This document shows, one piece after another, positions 45,601-56,707 of a DNA stretch of 64,000 bases. A program made the translations under genes and the position numbers. The notes below the pieces were generated by a model. The model saw nothing but the letters and a program-made list of their open reading frames with translations. It was not told where the DNA came from and searched no databases. This DNA comes from Notospermus geniculatus (taxonomy: Eukaryota > Nemertea > Pilidiophora > Heteronemertea > Lineidae): NCBI GenBank assembly GCA_002633025.1, contig NMRB01000054.1:361222-425221 (forward strand). The letters are read 5' to 3'. Each line of letters starts with the position of its first letter. Position 1 is the first letter of the stretch.

Positions 45601-46684
45601 CTGCCAAATATCCAGCGGGCACCAAAATAGCCTACAGCTTAAATAGTGTCCCTGTGCATGTGTGTGTGTATTGTGGGTCTCTGTCTTTGACACTAAACCA
45701 CCTAGCAGCCTAGAGTAGACCAGCATCTTTCTGCATCCACTATCTTCTTAAATGTTATGTACCATGTGTAGGCTACGGTAAGCAGTCCTGGGACCATATT
45801 TATGAAGCCTTCGCAACTTTGCGTTCACGCAAATCTATTGTAAGGCAGTCAGTGAACAATAGGGCATGTGTCGCCAAACAATACATTTGCGTGAACGCAA
45901 AGTTGCGAAGGCTTCATCAATGTGGCCCCAGGTCCTCAGCTGTCCAATTATGGCTTGCTCAGTGTCTTCAAAGAGATGTGTGACGGTACTACTACAGTGT
46001 GATGCGGTGCCTGGACGGAGTTGAGCGAGACTAGTGGGATTTCCCCGAAATGATTACCCGGTAACAGAGGCAACGACAGAAAACGCTCGTGTTTGGAATC
46101 GGCGGGCGTGATAGCGCTCGTGTTTTTTCAACGACCGGCGGCACGCGCCACTCAAGTGTCTGGCGGGCGTTGTCAGTCGCGCTCCTGACCAGTAGTTTAC
46201 GGGCGCTTGCGGGCGCAGGCGTGATCGCGCCCGTTTCCTGGCATGCTCTGCAAAATTGTGCTTCAGCAACTACACTCTAAGATGCATTACATGTATACAT
46301 TCCAGAACTTGCTGACAAATTGGCATGTCTTATCCGAGCACTTACCAAGGAATCCAGTTCAAAGTCCACCATTCCCCTCCTCACCAAATTCTCACGAAGA
46401 TCCTGCACATTTTCCAGCTTTCTATCCAAGTCAAGATCCAATTCTATCACAGATGTATTCAGCTTGTCGGCATTACTAACAAACAGTGCCGATTTACCAG
46501 AATGTGAGCTGTAACGCCGAAGTACCAAGCACCGCCAGAGGGAGAGATCATTCCTTCTACACCCTAACTTAACGATGGCCATCTCGCATGCCGCCACCTG
46601 TTGAGATAAACTGTAACAATATCTTACGTTCCCAAGAATCTGAAGACTAGGCCTATTTCTGTTTGTGTACAGCAAGCAGGACAT
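42668..46684 (-). CDS. Seryl-tRNA synthetase-like mitochondrial protein (SLIMP/SARS2-like)
   Basis: Ten exons on the minus strand: 46684-46346, 45408-45304, 45190-45113, 44922-44848, 44393-44145, 44022-43741, 43594-43488, 43366-43273, 43064-42900, 42757-42668. Phases agree; 527 residues from the first ATG, or 493 from the in-frame ATG at 46582, which begins a basic presequence-like segment. The fold is class II SerRS: N-terminal coiled-coil arm, GFTPVVCPDMV, EGCGVD, and a C-terminal RR plus PRFMMALLEN motif. Catalytic signatures are lost. The serine-binding TAE position reads SSH, the motif-2 CFRxE position reads CYTIG, and the SNCTD region reads SSCDD. This matches SLIMP, the non-aminoacylating mitochondrial SerRS paralogue described in insects and other metazoans, rather than an active SARS2. 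Confidence 0.8.
44479..44725. repeat. TIR element in SerRS-like intron 4
   Basis: Ends AAGGGCACCGCACACTAGCG and the reverse complement with few changes; interior has repeated TTTNGTCGC motifs. Non-coding. Confidence 0.75.
45792..45926. repeat. Hairpin MITE in SerRS-like intron 1
   Basis: Arms ATGAAGCCTTCGCAACTTTG and the complement extend through GCGTTCACGCAAAT around a short loop. Confidence 0.75.
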
Positions 46685-47542
46685 TATGGCACTTTAGCTC
46701 TGAAATACCTCGCATCAGCTAAACCCTAGGAGGTGTTGATGACGTTACTGTCACTTTTCACTGGCAGATCCATATCCAAGTAAATCACGTTCGGCCCCCT
46801 AACCTAAGTGACAGGCCAAAAGATGCAGGTCAACCCAGGCCCAGGGGCCACACAGAAATCAGAATAAGTTTATTATGCCTTGTAAATTAACATGCACAGA
46901 TGGCCAAGCGGACAGATGGTTGTCCGAAAATAGAATCTAACCACTGAGTGCTTCCTCTGACGGAGCGTCCATTTGTCGGATGACAGCGGCGGGCGCAGTA
47001 AATCATGCGATTTCATCAATATCAAACACTGACAACTCACCAACTAACGACTATTACATCAGAGTAATATCTGTCTCCACTCGATTCTTTCAAATACGGA
47101 AAAGTTGATTCAATTTCTCTCTAAAAAGAGTTATTACGGGAAATCGAGCGAAACACACATTTGTGGCAATTTGTTCTATCTTGCGTTTGTGGTGTTCCAT
47201 TCAGCTCGGAATCGTTCGGAAGACCTCGGAGATGTTCGGAACAGACGTAGCCTGGTCGCTTGTCCTCGAGCGGATCGAGGAAAGCGGAAGAGTCTAAAAA
47301 GACGCGGCAATCTCGACGCGGGAATTTTGAATCATAGATTGGGTTATATTAATTTTCTTTCAGTTTACTGAGTACAAATAGGAAGTGCAAAACGCGAGAA
47401 GAGAATTTGTGCATGAAAGAGGAACGCACTTTTATTCCGCATGGACATTATTTTCAGGGTGATATAGGCCTAAGCCTGATCCACGCTAACTGATTCATAG
47501 ATGTTCGCGAATGTTACATCTTTTTCGTAAAGGCGTATTCTG
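46685..47542. other. Intergenic between SerRS-like and CBM20 genes
   Basis: Should hold the SerRS-like promoter. No TATA box obvious. A minus-strand AATAAA at 47431-47436 is a good polyadenylation signal for the CBM20 gene. Confidence 0.45.
47431..47436 (-). terminator. Polyadenylation signal of the CBM20 gene
   Basis: AATAAA on the minus strand 106 bases after the stop at 47543. Confidence 0.5.
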
Positions 47543-49263
47543 TCAAAAAGGGACACCAGAGATGGATAACTTTGTTTTTCCAAAATAGATGGCAACCGCC
47601 GTTCCAAAGACAACCGTCGGGAGGGCAATACAGAGGATGAGGCGCCATTTGCCGCCGAATGGTGAACCGGTGAGGTCTTCCTCCAACGCGGACCAGTCCA
47701 CCTCTGCCTCAGATCCAGAGTCGCAAGGCTTCCGCTGTTTCTTCCGTCGTTTCGTCGATCTTGCAGCTGAAACGGAACAAAAGGGATTTATGGGATAGAC
47801 AAAGCCCGATAGCGGTCGGGGCTGATATGCTTCATGTTCCTTTCCGGTGTAGTAGAATGTCATGTACCCCGATATGAGATGTCCCCCAACAAAAGATTCT
47901 GACGGAATAAGCGGCAGCTACAATAGGCCGGACACTAACAGACAGGAACTTCTGTCATGAGATGTCCCCTAACAAAAGAAGCGGACATCTGGTATCGGGA
48001 ACTAACATTAGATTTCATTACACCTGCCTCAGCGCCGAGACAACGGGCTGAGACGCCAAAAACAAAAGGCAAGCGGCCAGTGTTTCTGCACAAAAGAGAG
48101 CTAGATAGGCCTACGCCATTGGTTTTTCGATAGGGAAACACATCATTCACTCTGTCTTCGCCTCCACTGAACGGCTCACCTATTATTGTGTAGACTTCAT
48201 CCAAATCCCACGGAAGAAGAAACATTTTCGATCTTCTCTCGATGTTCAGCACCCGATGCCTCCTCCCCTCTAACTCCCAATAAATGATTTCCTTCGGGTC
48301 ACTCTGTACATGTATCACAAGTTTAGCCTCGTGGGTCATCTTTGCAGGCAGGGACACTTTGACCGCCCACCATCCATCGTAACATTTCGTCATCGTCCTC
48401 GGAGTGATCCATTCTCCGAGTTCCTCCGAGGAGCCCGTGATACCGAGACAGGCGCCGTCATAATCCAACTTATAGTGAGTCAGGAAGATCACCTCCACGT
48501 GACCCGAACCCGGGGATATCTTTGGCAACAGTCGTTTGATATCCTCGTCGATAAACCTCCTTTCATTGTAGTATCTGTCGAGCAGACCTGAAAATGACCG
48601 GTGTAGTACAACCGATGCCCTCCGATATGGGATGTCTCCCAACAACATTAAGCGGACTATTCGCGCCGAGTGAAAGATTCCCGCAGAACAGTTTCCGGAG
48701 CGGGCCGCTGTTGCATTTTACCAGTTATTGTACGAATAACACGGGTTGTTTGGTTCACTTTGGACAGACGCGAAAATCCGCTATAACGGATCGAACAGCA
48801 CCATATTGGACTCCAGACAGAACAAGACCCTCAATCGGGACAAACAATGCAAGGGGACATCCGACTAAGACGGGGGCATTATAGATTCTATCACACCGGC
48901 ACATCACAAGTTCTTGTCTACGTCGGCCGCCCGCCGCCCAACGCAAAGCGTTGTCACTTTCGGAAGAAATTCATCTGTCCCAACATGCAATGTTTGCAAT
49001 AGTAAAGTGTCCTGGATACATTTACCAGCAGTTATCGAGTCCAAGACGAACATCTGACAGAGAGCCAAGAAACTGGCGTAAAATCGCTGTACTTGGAAAC
49101 CGACCTGACTCGGCACGTCTGTGCGTTTGTCCCCCATTGTCAAGTCGCGGGATCGCGGCCCATTTAGGCCGTCTAACGTACATTGACAAATGGGGATCAA
49201 TGGCACACCCTGCGCAACACACGCCGAGGGGTCGTATCTCAATTTACCTTCTTGATGCGCCAT
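47543..49263 (-). CDS. CBM20 (starch-binding) tail-anchored membrane protein
   Basis: Two firm exons, 48587-48180 and 47766-47543, with donor ATAG|GTGAGC and acceptor TTTCAG matching in phase 1. A possible first exon at 49263-49248 (ATG plus four codons, donor GAAG|GTAAAT, phase 1) would give 215 residues; this exon is tentative. Residues about 35-126 form a carbohydrate-binding module of family 20: GSSEELGEW, GWWAVKVSLP and IYWELEGRRHR carry the conserved Trp and Lys/Asn-type ligand positions. A basic stretch (KRRKKQRK) and an acidic stretch with DWSAL follow. A hydrophobic helix (residues about 185-203) lies 12 residues from the C-terminus. The layout predicts a cytosolic glycogen-binding protein anchored by its tail. 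It parallels vertebrate STBD1, which is anchored at its N-terminus. Glycogen delivery to membranes is inferred. Confidence 0.75.
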
Positions 49264-51229
49264 GCCAAGTCTTCCTTGCGGAGGCCTCAGGTGTTGCGCA
49301 AACCAAACTGGGCTAAAGTGCGATGGTCCTTCACCAACCCGATGAGTCCGACCACCAGCACCCCAAAAATACAAATTTTCCGTTGTTCCACGTGCACTGT
49401 TTCAACCCAAAGAATTAGATCGAATCGAGTTGGTGGGGATAGACATCACGCACGGGGTGGTGGTTCCTAGGCAGTGTCGTCAAGTTCTTATCCTCGTTAC
49501 CAACGTCGTAGTCTCGTGCCACCAGACTCTGCAATTTTCAATTTTAGAGTCTGGTCCGGATGGTACCTTTTTCTTGTAAAATCCATCATGGCGGACAATC
49601 TACCGCCGATGACGTAGAACACAATGCACAATCAAAGCAAAAAGCATTCAGCGTGCGAGTAAAACTGCAGTATTTGTACCCCTTGCTGTTAGGCCTACTG
49701 CACTTTTTATAGCATAATTCCCTCCCCAATCGAAAAAATATAAATATACTTGCCTGAAATTCCAATGAAAGACACTATAAATTGACTTGACAACACAAAT
49801 TGAGGCGATTCACCTCACTAATTTTCACGCTTCAAGTTCTCTAGTCTCACGCGGTCAGACTCTTACATTACCATTACAGAGTCTGACACCACTCGTGTAT
49901 ATTTTATGCACGGTCAATACATTGAGAGAGCTAGCCGCAGCCGCATTTACGCACTTTTTCGTCATGTGAAAACACTTGTCATATGCAATGCATAAGTCAT
50001 GTACTTACCGTACATCACTGTACATAATATATGTATGCTATACAATGCTTCATATACCATGGCAGCAATATTTGCATCATGTGACTGCTACATTATTGTC
50101 ATTCATTCATAGCGCGTCGATTCGGCCTGTCGCAACGTTCTGCGACCAGTAAAGCGAGATTTCACGAGATTTGGTCGAGTGGTGTCAGTCGCTCCGCGGG
50201 AAGCTACTCCAGCGCCGCGCGTGGCGACTGACTGAGTGAGTCTACAAGTTCTCTGGGCACCGCCATATTCCCCCTGCAGCCTACGTCACCAAATTTTGAA
50301 ACTAGCCAATCAGCGAAGCTGACCTCATTTCAAATTATCGAAATGAGGTCACACAATGAGAATTGCGTTCCGTGCCAGACCCTCGGTCTGACGACCTCGG
50401 AGTATGACCGAGGGGCTGGTTGCGCGAGACTACCAACGTCGCGGTTGGGAGATGTGACGTCACGCTCCGTACGTCACAGTTGAGTTTGTCGCGGTCAACA
50501 CGCGGTGATTGCGCTCGCTTCCCGCCCAGCGCTACCGACCTCAGAGTGAGTTGGCCGATGTGCTGCTTTTTTTAGGGAGTATATCTTAAAAACTAAAAGG
50601 TCCGTAGTTGCATATGCACAGACATGCCATGCACCGTTCTGTCTTTCAGTTTTCACTTCCACAAATCGTCTGAGAAACTGACCCGCACGTACTACACTTA
50701 ACATATATGCAACTTTTATTACACCTAGGCCTACCAAGATATAATTTTTCACGTTTGTGACCGTCCGTTCCGTCACATCAAAGCAGGTACCCCCCCCCCC
50801 CGTATACAAAAATATTTTCGCGTGTAAAAATTCTCGCGAAAATCGAGAAATCAAAGTTTCGCCGCGAATATTAATACAAGAATACAGAATACAGAAAGTT
50901 TATTGCTCCGTAAAATCTACATGGTTTTATAGGAGGAAATACAATAAACAAATAATACACGCGTACAGGAAGGGCGCTGTCAGTGTCAGTAATCAGACCT
51001 AATCTATTGCACTCTACACTTTCAATAATGACCTTGACACCAGTCAAGGCCAAATAGACATACAAATACAAAGATGCCCGGCCTGATTTTTCTAATATTT
51101 TTTTGTGCCGACTTGGAATCACAAATCGGGTTTTGTAGTCCTCTCTTATATTTTTGGTAGCACCTAATTTTGATCAATGGCACAATGAACAAAAAGATTC
51201 CCTGATGTTTTCTGAAACTGTCATCCAAT
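49264..51229. other. Intergenic stretch between CBM20 and hydrolase genes
   Basis: No exon supported. Contains a short hairpin (ACCAGACTCTGCAATTTTC with its partner) at 49519-49553 and a poly-C run at 50791-50802. A minus-strand AATAAA at 50899-50904 may end the hydrolase transcript. Confidence 0.4.
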
Positions 51230-54200
51230 TTAGGCAGGTAACTGGAATGTATGCTCCGGTGTACTTCTCTTTGGATTATCACCGTAAACGGCTAGAGTAT
51301 TCTTCTTCAAATCAAACACACCTGAAATGAGAGAGCTTGGCATATTTTTCATGACAATTCATAAAATCTGAACAGAATAGTCAGTCTTGTGCCTCTCCCC
51401 CTTTCAAAATCCTGGCCCCTCCCATGCTGTCTGATCAACCTTTCAGGGTGTGTCTTCTTCCTATTCAATAGGAGCTGTTAGTGAGTTGATCAATAGGTGT
51501 CACTACGGACACCTAGAACTTTGCTGCCATCTTTTGGCAATAGGCGTGGCTGACTGCTCCTATTCTGCCATGAACTTGTTAATGATTAAAGAACGATGCG
51601 CTGGAGCCAGATCAAAGGTGCTTAACGGCATAACGAATGTAAATAATGAAGAGTTCGTTTATTTGAATTATAGTCTGTTTAGTTATAGTCCCTTTCTAAA
51701 CCCATGTAATGCTCACTCACCAGTTGCAAATGTACACAGATTAAACAGAGTATCTTCCTGTCTTTCTCCGGTTGGGCCCTCATCGCCGATGATCTTGAGA
51801 AGGTCACCAACAGACGTAGGTGGAGGAAACTGGTTATAATACGCCCTCCTTATTGGTGAAGTTTTCCCGGTGAAGGAATCAGCAAGAAGAGTATCAATAT
51901 GCTGATAGCTGAAGTGGAGATTGAGAATCACATCTGGTGGTCGTAATCTTGTGGTAACAAGACATAGGCAGTTCTACAGGGTGCCCCAGGAAAAGTGTCC
52001 CTCGATCAACAGCATTTCTATTGTTCGAAGGACACTCACTGGGCCACCCTGTAGCTGTTTCACATTGGCTCTAAACCGTAATAAGACGCCTAGGCCAGCT
52101 GAACTTCAACTAGGAGGAAACGTCCAAAGGACAAAAGACGAATGCAACTGGCTGTGAACTGTGAAAACCAGGCCATAAAGGCAACCTGACAGTACGTCAG
52201 GCCTAAAGAGATTGTACACCTACATATTTGCATGAAAGTACGGTCCACTGACATCGCAGTCAGGCGTTGGGCCGATGACTGTCTTCTTCACAATAGAGGA
52301 GTTGTGGTCAGGGTCAGCAAGGGTCTCAAAGTTACAGAAGACTTTGGGAGACTTGTTTAGTGAACAGGCCGAGTTCAAACTGAAATGAAAACAATCATTC
52401 ATTATTGTAGTACATGTATTAGCACAGCTAGCAGCTGTGGTCGAATAGCTGCCTAGACACACACACCACCGCCGGCAAAAAATCTGTCCCTGATGGAGGA
52501 TGAGCATGAGGATGTGACATCAGGGAATCTCTTCTTATTACCTGATCCCAAGTGCTATCCCATGCCCTTCATCTTTGAGTATCTCTTCTATTTCATCAAA
52601 TGATTTAGCAGCCAAGGCAGCCCTCACCAAAAACGCAACAGCTGAAAAGAATATTGGGGGAAAATCGTTGAGAATGCGATCAGCAGATTGTGGTGCAGGA
52701 CACGCCGAGTACTAAAGTCTGGAAATGCTACCACAGACATATTACATGATGTTCCACAGGAAAGGAATTGATGAAGTCCATTTCTAATTGGAGGGCCTAA
52801 GTGAGCAATCAGGAACTGGGTAGTAGCAGTGCACTTACGGACTCGTCGTTCCAGGAGAGTGTGAGGTGCCAGTGTGTTGATTGTGTGGGTCATTCCATAG
52901 TCATTAAGGCCAAAACAGTACCCAGGAAGACAACCTAGACGAAGTACTGTTGTTAGAACTTGGAAAGTACAGTGTACCGAACCTCTTTTATTGACGAACC
53001 TTTGGGACTGCCCCCATGATGTCCTCATTACAAAGCATGAACAATTAGGGACTGAACTTTAATGGAAAGGTGTGGCACTACCCCAGAAGATTTTGGATGT
53101 TTTCAAGGAAAGCAAATGAAAGGTACTGGCGGCGGTAAACGCTGACCTGGCCAACAATATGCTGTGAACCTTTCTTCAGCAGACCAGAACTTCCCACGTT
53201 GCTTATCATCCGTTATGTGAGCAGACACAATATAAGTGATGTCTTCAAAGCTTTCAAAACCATCTTCATTGTGCACATGGGCCATCTGGAATAACAAGAT
53301 TAACAAAGTACATTGGAACCTCCCTTAGCAGACACCTCTGCCAGGAGGACACCTCTCTATTAAGGACACAAATGTTCAGTCCCAAACTGGTCATTTCTAT
53401 TCATGTTCACCTCTGTAATCAACCTCTCAATTCTGTCAATCAGTCCCGAAGGTGTCCTTAATCACCGTGGAGGATCGCGATACCATACAGCCGCGTCATT
53501 CTACATGAAATTCATCCGTGAATGCAGTGCTTTTGTCAGGGGAATTGCAGAAAAACGACACAAGATATGCCTTATATGAAACATCCAAAAGAAAGTTTAC
53601 ATTTACAGTCACCTGATGAAATGAATAAAAACAAGTTTTTTTTTGTCCACGACCTGTCTATTTGGACGAGATTCTGCCGAATGTCACCAGCAGTGACCGC
53701 CTTGTGCAACACCCCATCGATGACGTAGCGACGTCACAGCGTCAGAATGGAGGGTGCCGCTTTCTTCCATGTCTTCCGCGGACTCGCATTTTCAGCATAG
53801 ATTTTTACAATGATGCCGAATAGTTTGTCCATCCTTTTGCATTTCATCAGGTGACTGTAAATGTAAACTTTCTTCTGGATGTTTCATATATGGCATATCG
53901 TGTGTCGTTTTTCTGCAATTCCCCTCACAAAAGTACTGCATTCACGGATGAATTTCATGCAGAATGACGCGGCGAGATGGCGGGCCTCCGCGGCTGTATG
54001 GTATCGCGATTCCCCAGGGTGTTAATAGAGAGGTTCCACTGTATTGAACCAGTAGTCATCTTCAGGTGTGTTGCAGAATACATATCCCAGCAGAAGTCAT
54101 GCAAATTTGTTCAAGCTGGGATGGACTCACGACGTCACTAGGCCTGAAAAAGTTGTGCATAGTAGCTAGTACCGGTACCTGTACTTACAGTGTCTGCGNA

Positions 54201-55680
54201 CCTCTCAATTCTGTCAATCAGTCCCGAAGGTGTCCTTAATAGAGAGGTTCCACTGTATTGAACCAGTAGTCATCTTCAGGTGTGTTGCAGAATACATATC
54301 CCAGCAGAAGTCATGCAAATTTGTTCAAACAGGGATGGACCGTACTACGTCACTAGGCCTGAAAAAGTTGTGCATAGTAGCTAGTACCGGTTGGTACCTG
54401 TACTTACAGTGTCTGCGTTGTTGACCATGATGTCAGAGCAGTGCCCCATAGGGGTAGCATATCTTGCATTGTGCTTGGTATTTCTGTACAATTCACACCA
54501 TAAGTTTGCTGCCCATAACTGAAAAAGATGAAGAGGCCACTAGCAATGTCAAGGTTACTTTCTTGTGTAGAGTTCACTGACATTGGGAGCTCTTTGAAGA
54601 CACCTCCGCAGGACGACACCTTTCTATTAAGGACACTGAATCAGTGCTGCAATGGGTCACTTCTATTCATTTTGACCTGAGTAATTAGGACACCTCACAA
54701 TTACAGACACCATCCCACAGGTGTCCATAATTGAGAGATTCCTCCGTTAGTTTGTTATTACATCGACTCCGATGAATCTAAGTCAGTCATTTTGAAGTGG
54801 TATGATGACTTGCCGTGTCTTCTGGAATGTCCGCTCCATCAGCCATTCCGCGGATTTCGTCAACATATTGTGGATAGGCCTCTTCTGCTGCAGACTTGTA
54901 CCCAGCAAGCACCTGAAAGAAAGATGGGGAACACAGGTCACAGTCTGGAGGTCCAGTCAACAGGAAACCACAACATGCAACTGCAGGTTGAGGAGAAAAT
55001 TCGGAGAGATTTCCCAGACTTACCTCCTTTCCCGCCTTGCCTCGGACAAACTCAGCATTGTCCATGCATATGTCCCAACCCTCAGTTGCCTTGGCAATGT
55101 TGTCTTTAAAGGTTTTACCCTAAAAAAATTTCAAATCATGTCGTAACATCAATGTCCTCTTGTCTCCAATGAAAACGCCTTCTGACGTGCATGACATTGG
55201 TCAAAACCAGTCACAGCATAGCGACAGTCTTCTTACAGTAGGCAAGCGCGGATCCAAGGGGGGGCACACCCGGCCCGTGCCCCCCCCTCTATTTTGTGGA
55301 AAATCTTTAAAATTGACCAGGAAATTTCGAAATTTTGAAAAAGATGTTACAATTTGACCGAGGTTTTCCAAGATGTGCGCTGGCTGTGCCCCCTCTTTCC
55401 CATGATTCTGGATCCGCCCCTGGTAGGCCTAGGGCCTACTTTGCAGCATCACTTCACAGGGAAGTCTACATTTTCTGACATCGGGCCTCTTTCCAAAGAC
55501 GATACATTCACATTTTCGGATGTTACTCACTATATTGTGTCCGACCTCATAATGCGTCCCAGATGTTTCCAGTAACGAGATCTTCATCTTGGTGAGGTAA
55601 ATCAGATGTACGCTTGACCTTGGCAATTCGATTCTAATTACATATTCAACCAGACCCTTTTTCACCAAAAGGGGCAAAAC
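51230..55680 (-). CDS. C45-family (acyltransferase/Tan-like) N-terminal nucleophile hydrolase
   Basis: Ten exons on the minus strand: 55680-55531, 55119-55024, 54912-54814, 54518-54408, 53285-53147, 52934-52839, 52641-52542, 52379-52224, 51947-51721, 51321-51230; 422 codons including stop. The 5' exon is open at an acceptor, so a short upstream exon with the start may be missing. Family signatures: ETSGTHYEVG near the N-terminus, YPQYVDEIRGMADGA, LWAANLWCELYR, GHCSDIMVNN with the presumed nucleophile Cys, AHVHNEDG, LPGYCFGLNDYGMTHT, YFHAN and GVFDLKKNTLAVYGDNP. The family includes penicillin acyltransferase and the insect beta-alanyl-amine hydrolase Tan. Members mature by self-cleavage before the Cys. 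The substrate cannot be named. Intron 3 has a GC donor (ACG|GCAAGT). Introns 1, 4 and 8 carry transposon insertions. Confidence 0.8.
51466..51564. repeat. AATAGGAGC MITE family, copy in hydrolase intron 9
   Basis: Left CAATAGGAGCTGTTAGTGAG, right GCTGACTGCTCCTATT. Confidence 0.6.
51974..52054. mobile_element. Mariner-like mini-MITE
   Basis: An 81-base hairpin. Ends are (TA)CAGGGTG and CACCCTG(TA), and the inner stem is AGTGTCC/GGACACT. It lies in hydrolase intron 8. TA borders fit Tc1/mariner. Confidence 0.7.
53463..54021. mobile_element. 559-bp foldback MITE with TTAAT duplication
   Basis: Ends CACCGTGGAGGATCGCGATA and the complement of CACCCTGGGGAATCGCGATA, continuing through ACCATACAGCCGCG. 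Further inner arms (ATTCATCCGTGAATGCAGT, CTGCAATTCCCCT) pair again, so nearly the whole element folds back. TTAAT lies on both sides (53458-53462 and 54022-54026). The neighbouring copy at 54236-54240 has the uninterrupted TTAAT site. It is nested in another repeat within hydrolase intron 4. Confidence 0.85.
54200..54416. repeat. Local duplicate of 53422-53462 plus 54022-54198 (probable second allele)
   Basis: After a single N at 54199 the sequence repeats the preceding intron segment without the 559-bp MITE, with only a few base changes. It ends at the same exon border (ACTTACAGTGTCTGCG). The single-N join and the low divergence suggest that two alleles were placed in tandem by the assembler. 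Confidence 0.75.
54600..54745. repeat. Copy of the GACACCTCTCTATTAAGGACAC repeat
   Basis: Related to the sequence that hosts the 559-bp MITE (53325-53462). The motifs TCTATTAAGGACACTGA and ACAGGTGTCCATAATTGAG form the two inverted ends. Confidence 0.6.
55243..55422. mobile_element. CAGGGGCGGATCC-family MITE with GTAGG duplication
   Basis: Ends CAAGCGCGGATCCAAGG and GGATCCGCCCCTG, flanked by GTAGG (55238-55242 and 55423-55427). A 180-bp element in hydrolase intron 1. Third member of the family, again with a 5-bp duplication. Confidence 0.75.
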
Positions 55681-56707
55681 CTGCAAAAAAATACACACAG
55701 AATCTCATCATCGATGGCATGGGAACACACCTGAAGAATGACTAGGCCTAAAGTAAAATGCACCCAAGCCTCCTCCTGCTCAGCGGTAGACCTACTATGA
55801 CCAGATGACAAGCCTCTGGCTCGAGGCAATCTCAGACCGACAGGTGCAGGATGGCCCAGAGACCCCCCCCCCCCGGCCCAACATGCCGGAGATAGGCCTC
55901 AGCTGAGCTAGACCCCCGGCCCCATAAGTGACAATCGATCCTCAGGGCCGTCGAGTGCCGGGGAAATAAAATGCCACGAAGTGGTGGCTCTTTGGCCCCT
56001 ATTATGATTGAACTGAATGGACCAGTAGGCCTAGGTGGCGCTTCTAGGGCCATACGTCTCCTCTCTTTTGGTTGGTGGGGTATGTGAGGCCACAGCCTCT
56101 GATCCAGAGGACAACAATTACTGTTACACCGAATGGTGGTGATCACAACCGGTAGCTTTTTGCTGGACTACATTCGATTAGAGCCCTGGGTGCTGACAAC
56201 GAAGTGTAGACCTACGGCGCAACATTTAGATCTCCATAATGCTACTCAGTCCAGGAAACGGAGAGGAATAGACTGATTTCAGAGACGCCCTCCTTGCTTA
56301 CCTGGATACTCTGTTTCACTAGACTGGTCCCCGTCCTCGCGCCATGCCGCTAACACGAGTTGCGGAGTGGCTCAAGGACAACGAACCAGTCTACTGTTCC
56401 AGTTGGAATTGCGGTCCAAGCGGAATCAGTGCCAAAGTTTAAGTCGCGCGACAAAAAACAAAATGGCCGTCACATCCTAAATCCAAAATTTTGGGAAAGA
56501 AAAGTGCAATATTTGCAATAAATCGATGAAATAATTTGTGATGATTAAGTTAAAATGTTAGAGGAAACCTTCATGCACAGGGACCTGTATCATGGACAGC
56601 GGATGTACAATAGGCCTCTACTGGCCTTAGCTACCTATATATAGATATTAGCTGTACCTAGGGGCCTAGGCCTAATAGTAATACATCATAGAAGGGTTGG
56701 CTTTTTA
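55681..56707. other. Intergenic stretch upstream of the hydrolase gene
   Basis: May contain the missing first hydrolase exon; none could be defended. A poly-C run lies at 55864-55874 and a GTAGACTGGT hairpin relative at about 56321-56394. Confidence 0.4.

Noticed and set aside
48904-49374. 156-codon minus-strand ORF upstream of the CBM20 exons
   Set aside because: Only its ATG at 49263 with a nearby phase-1 donor is useful as a possible first exon. The rest has no domain and no support.
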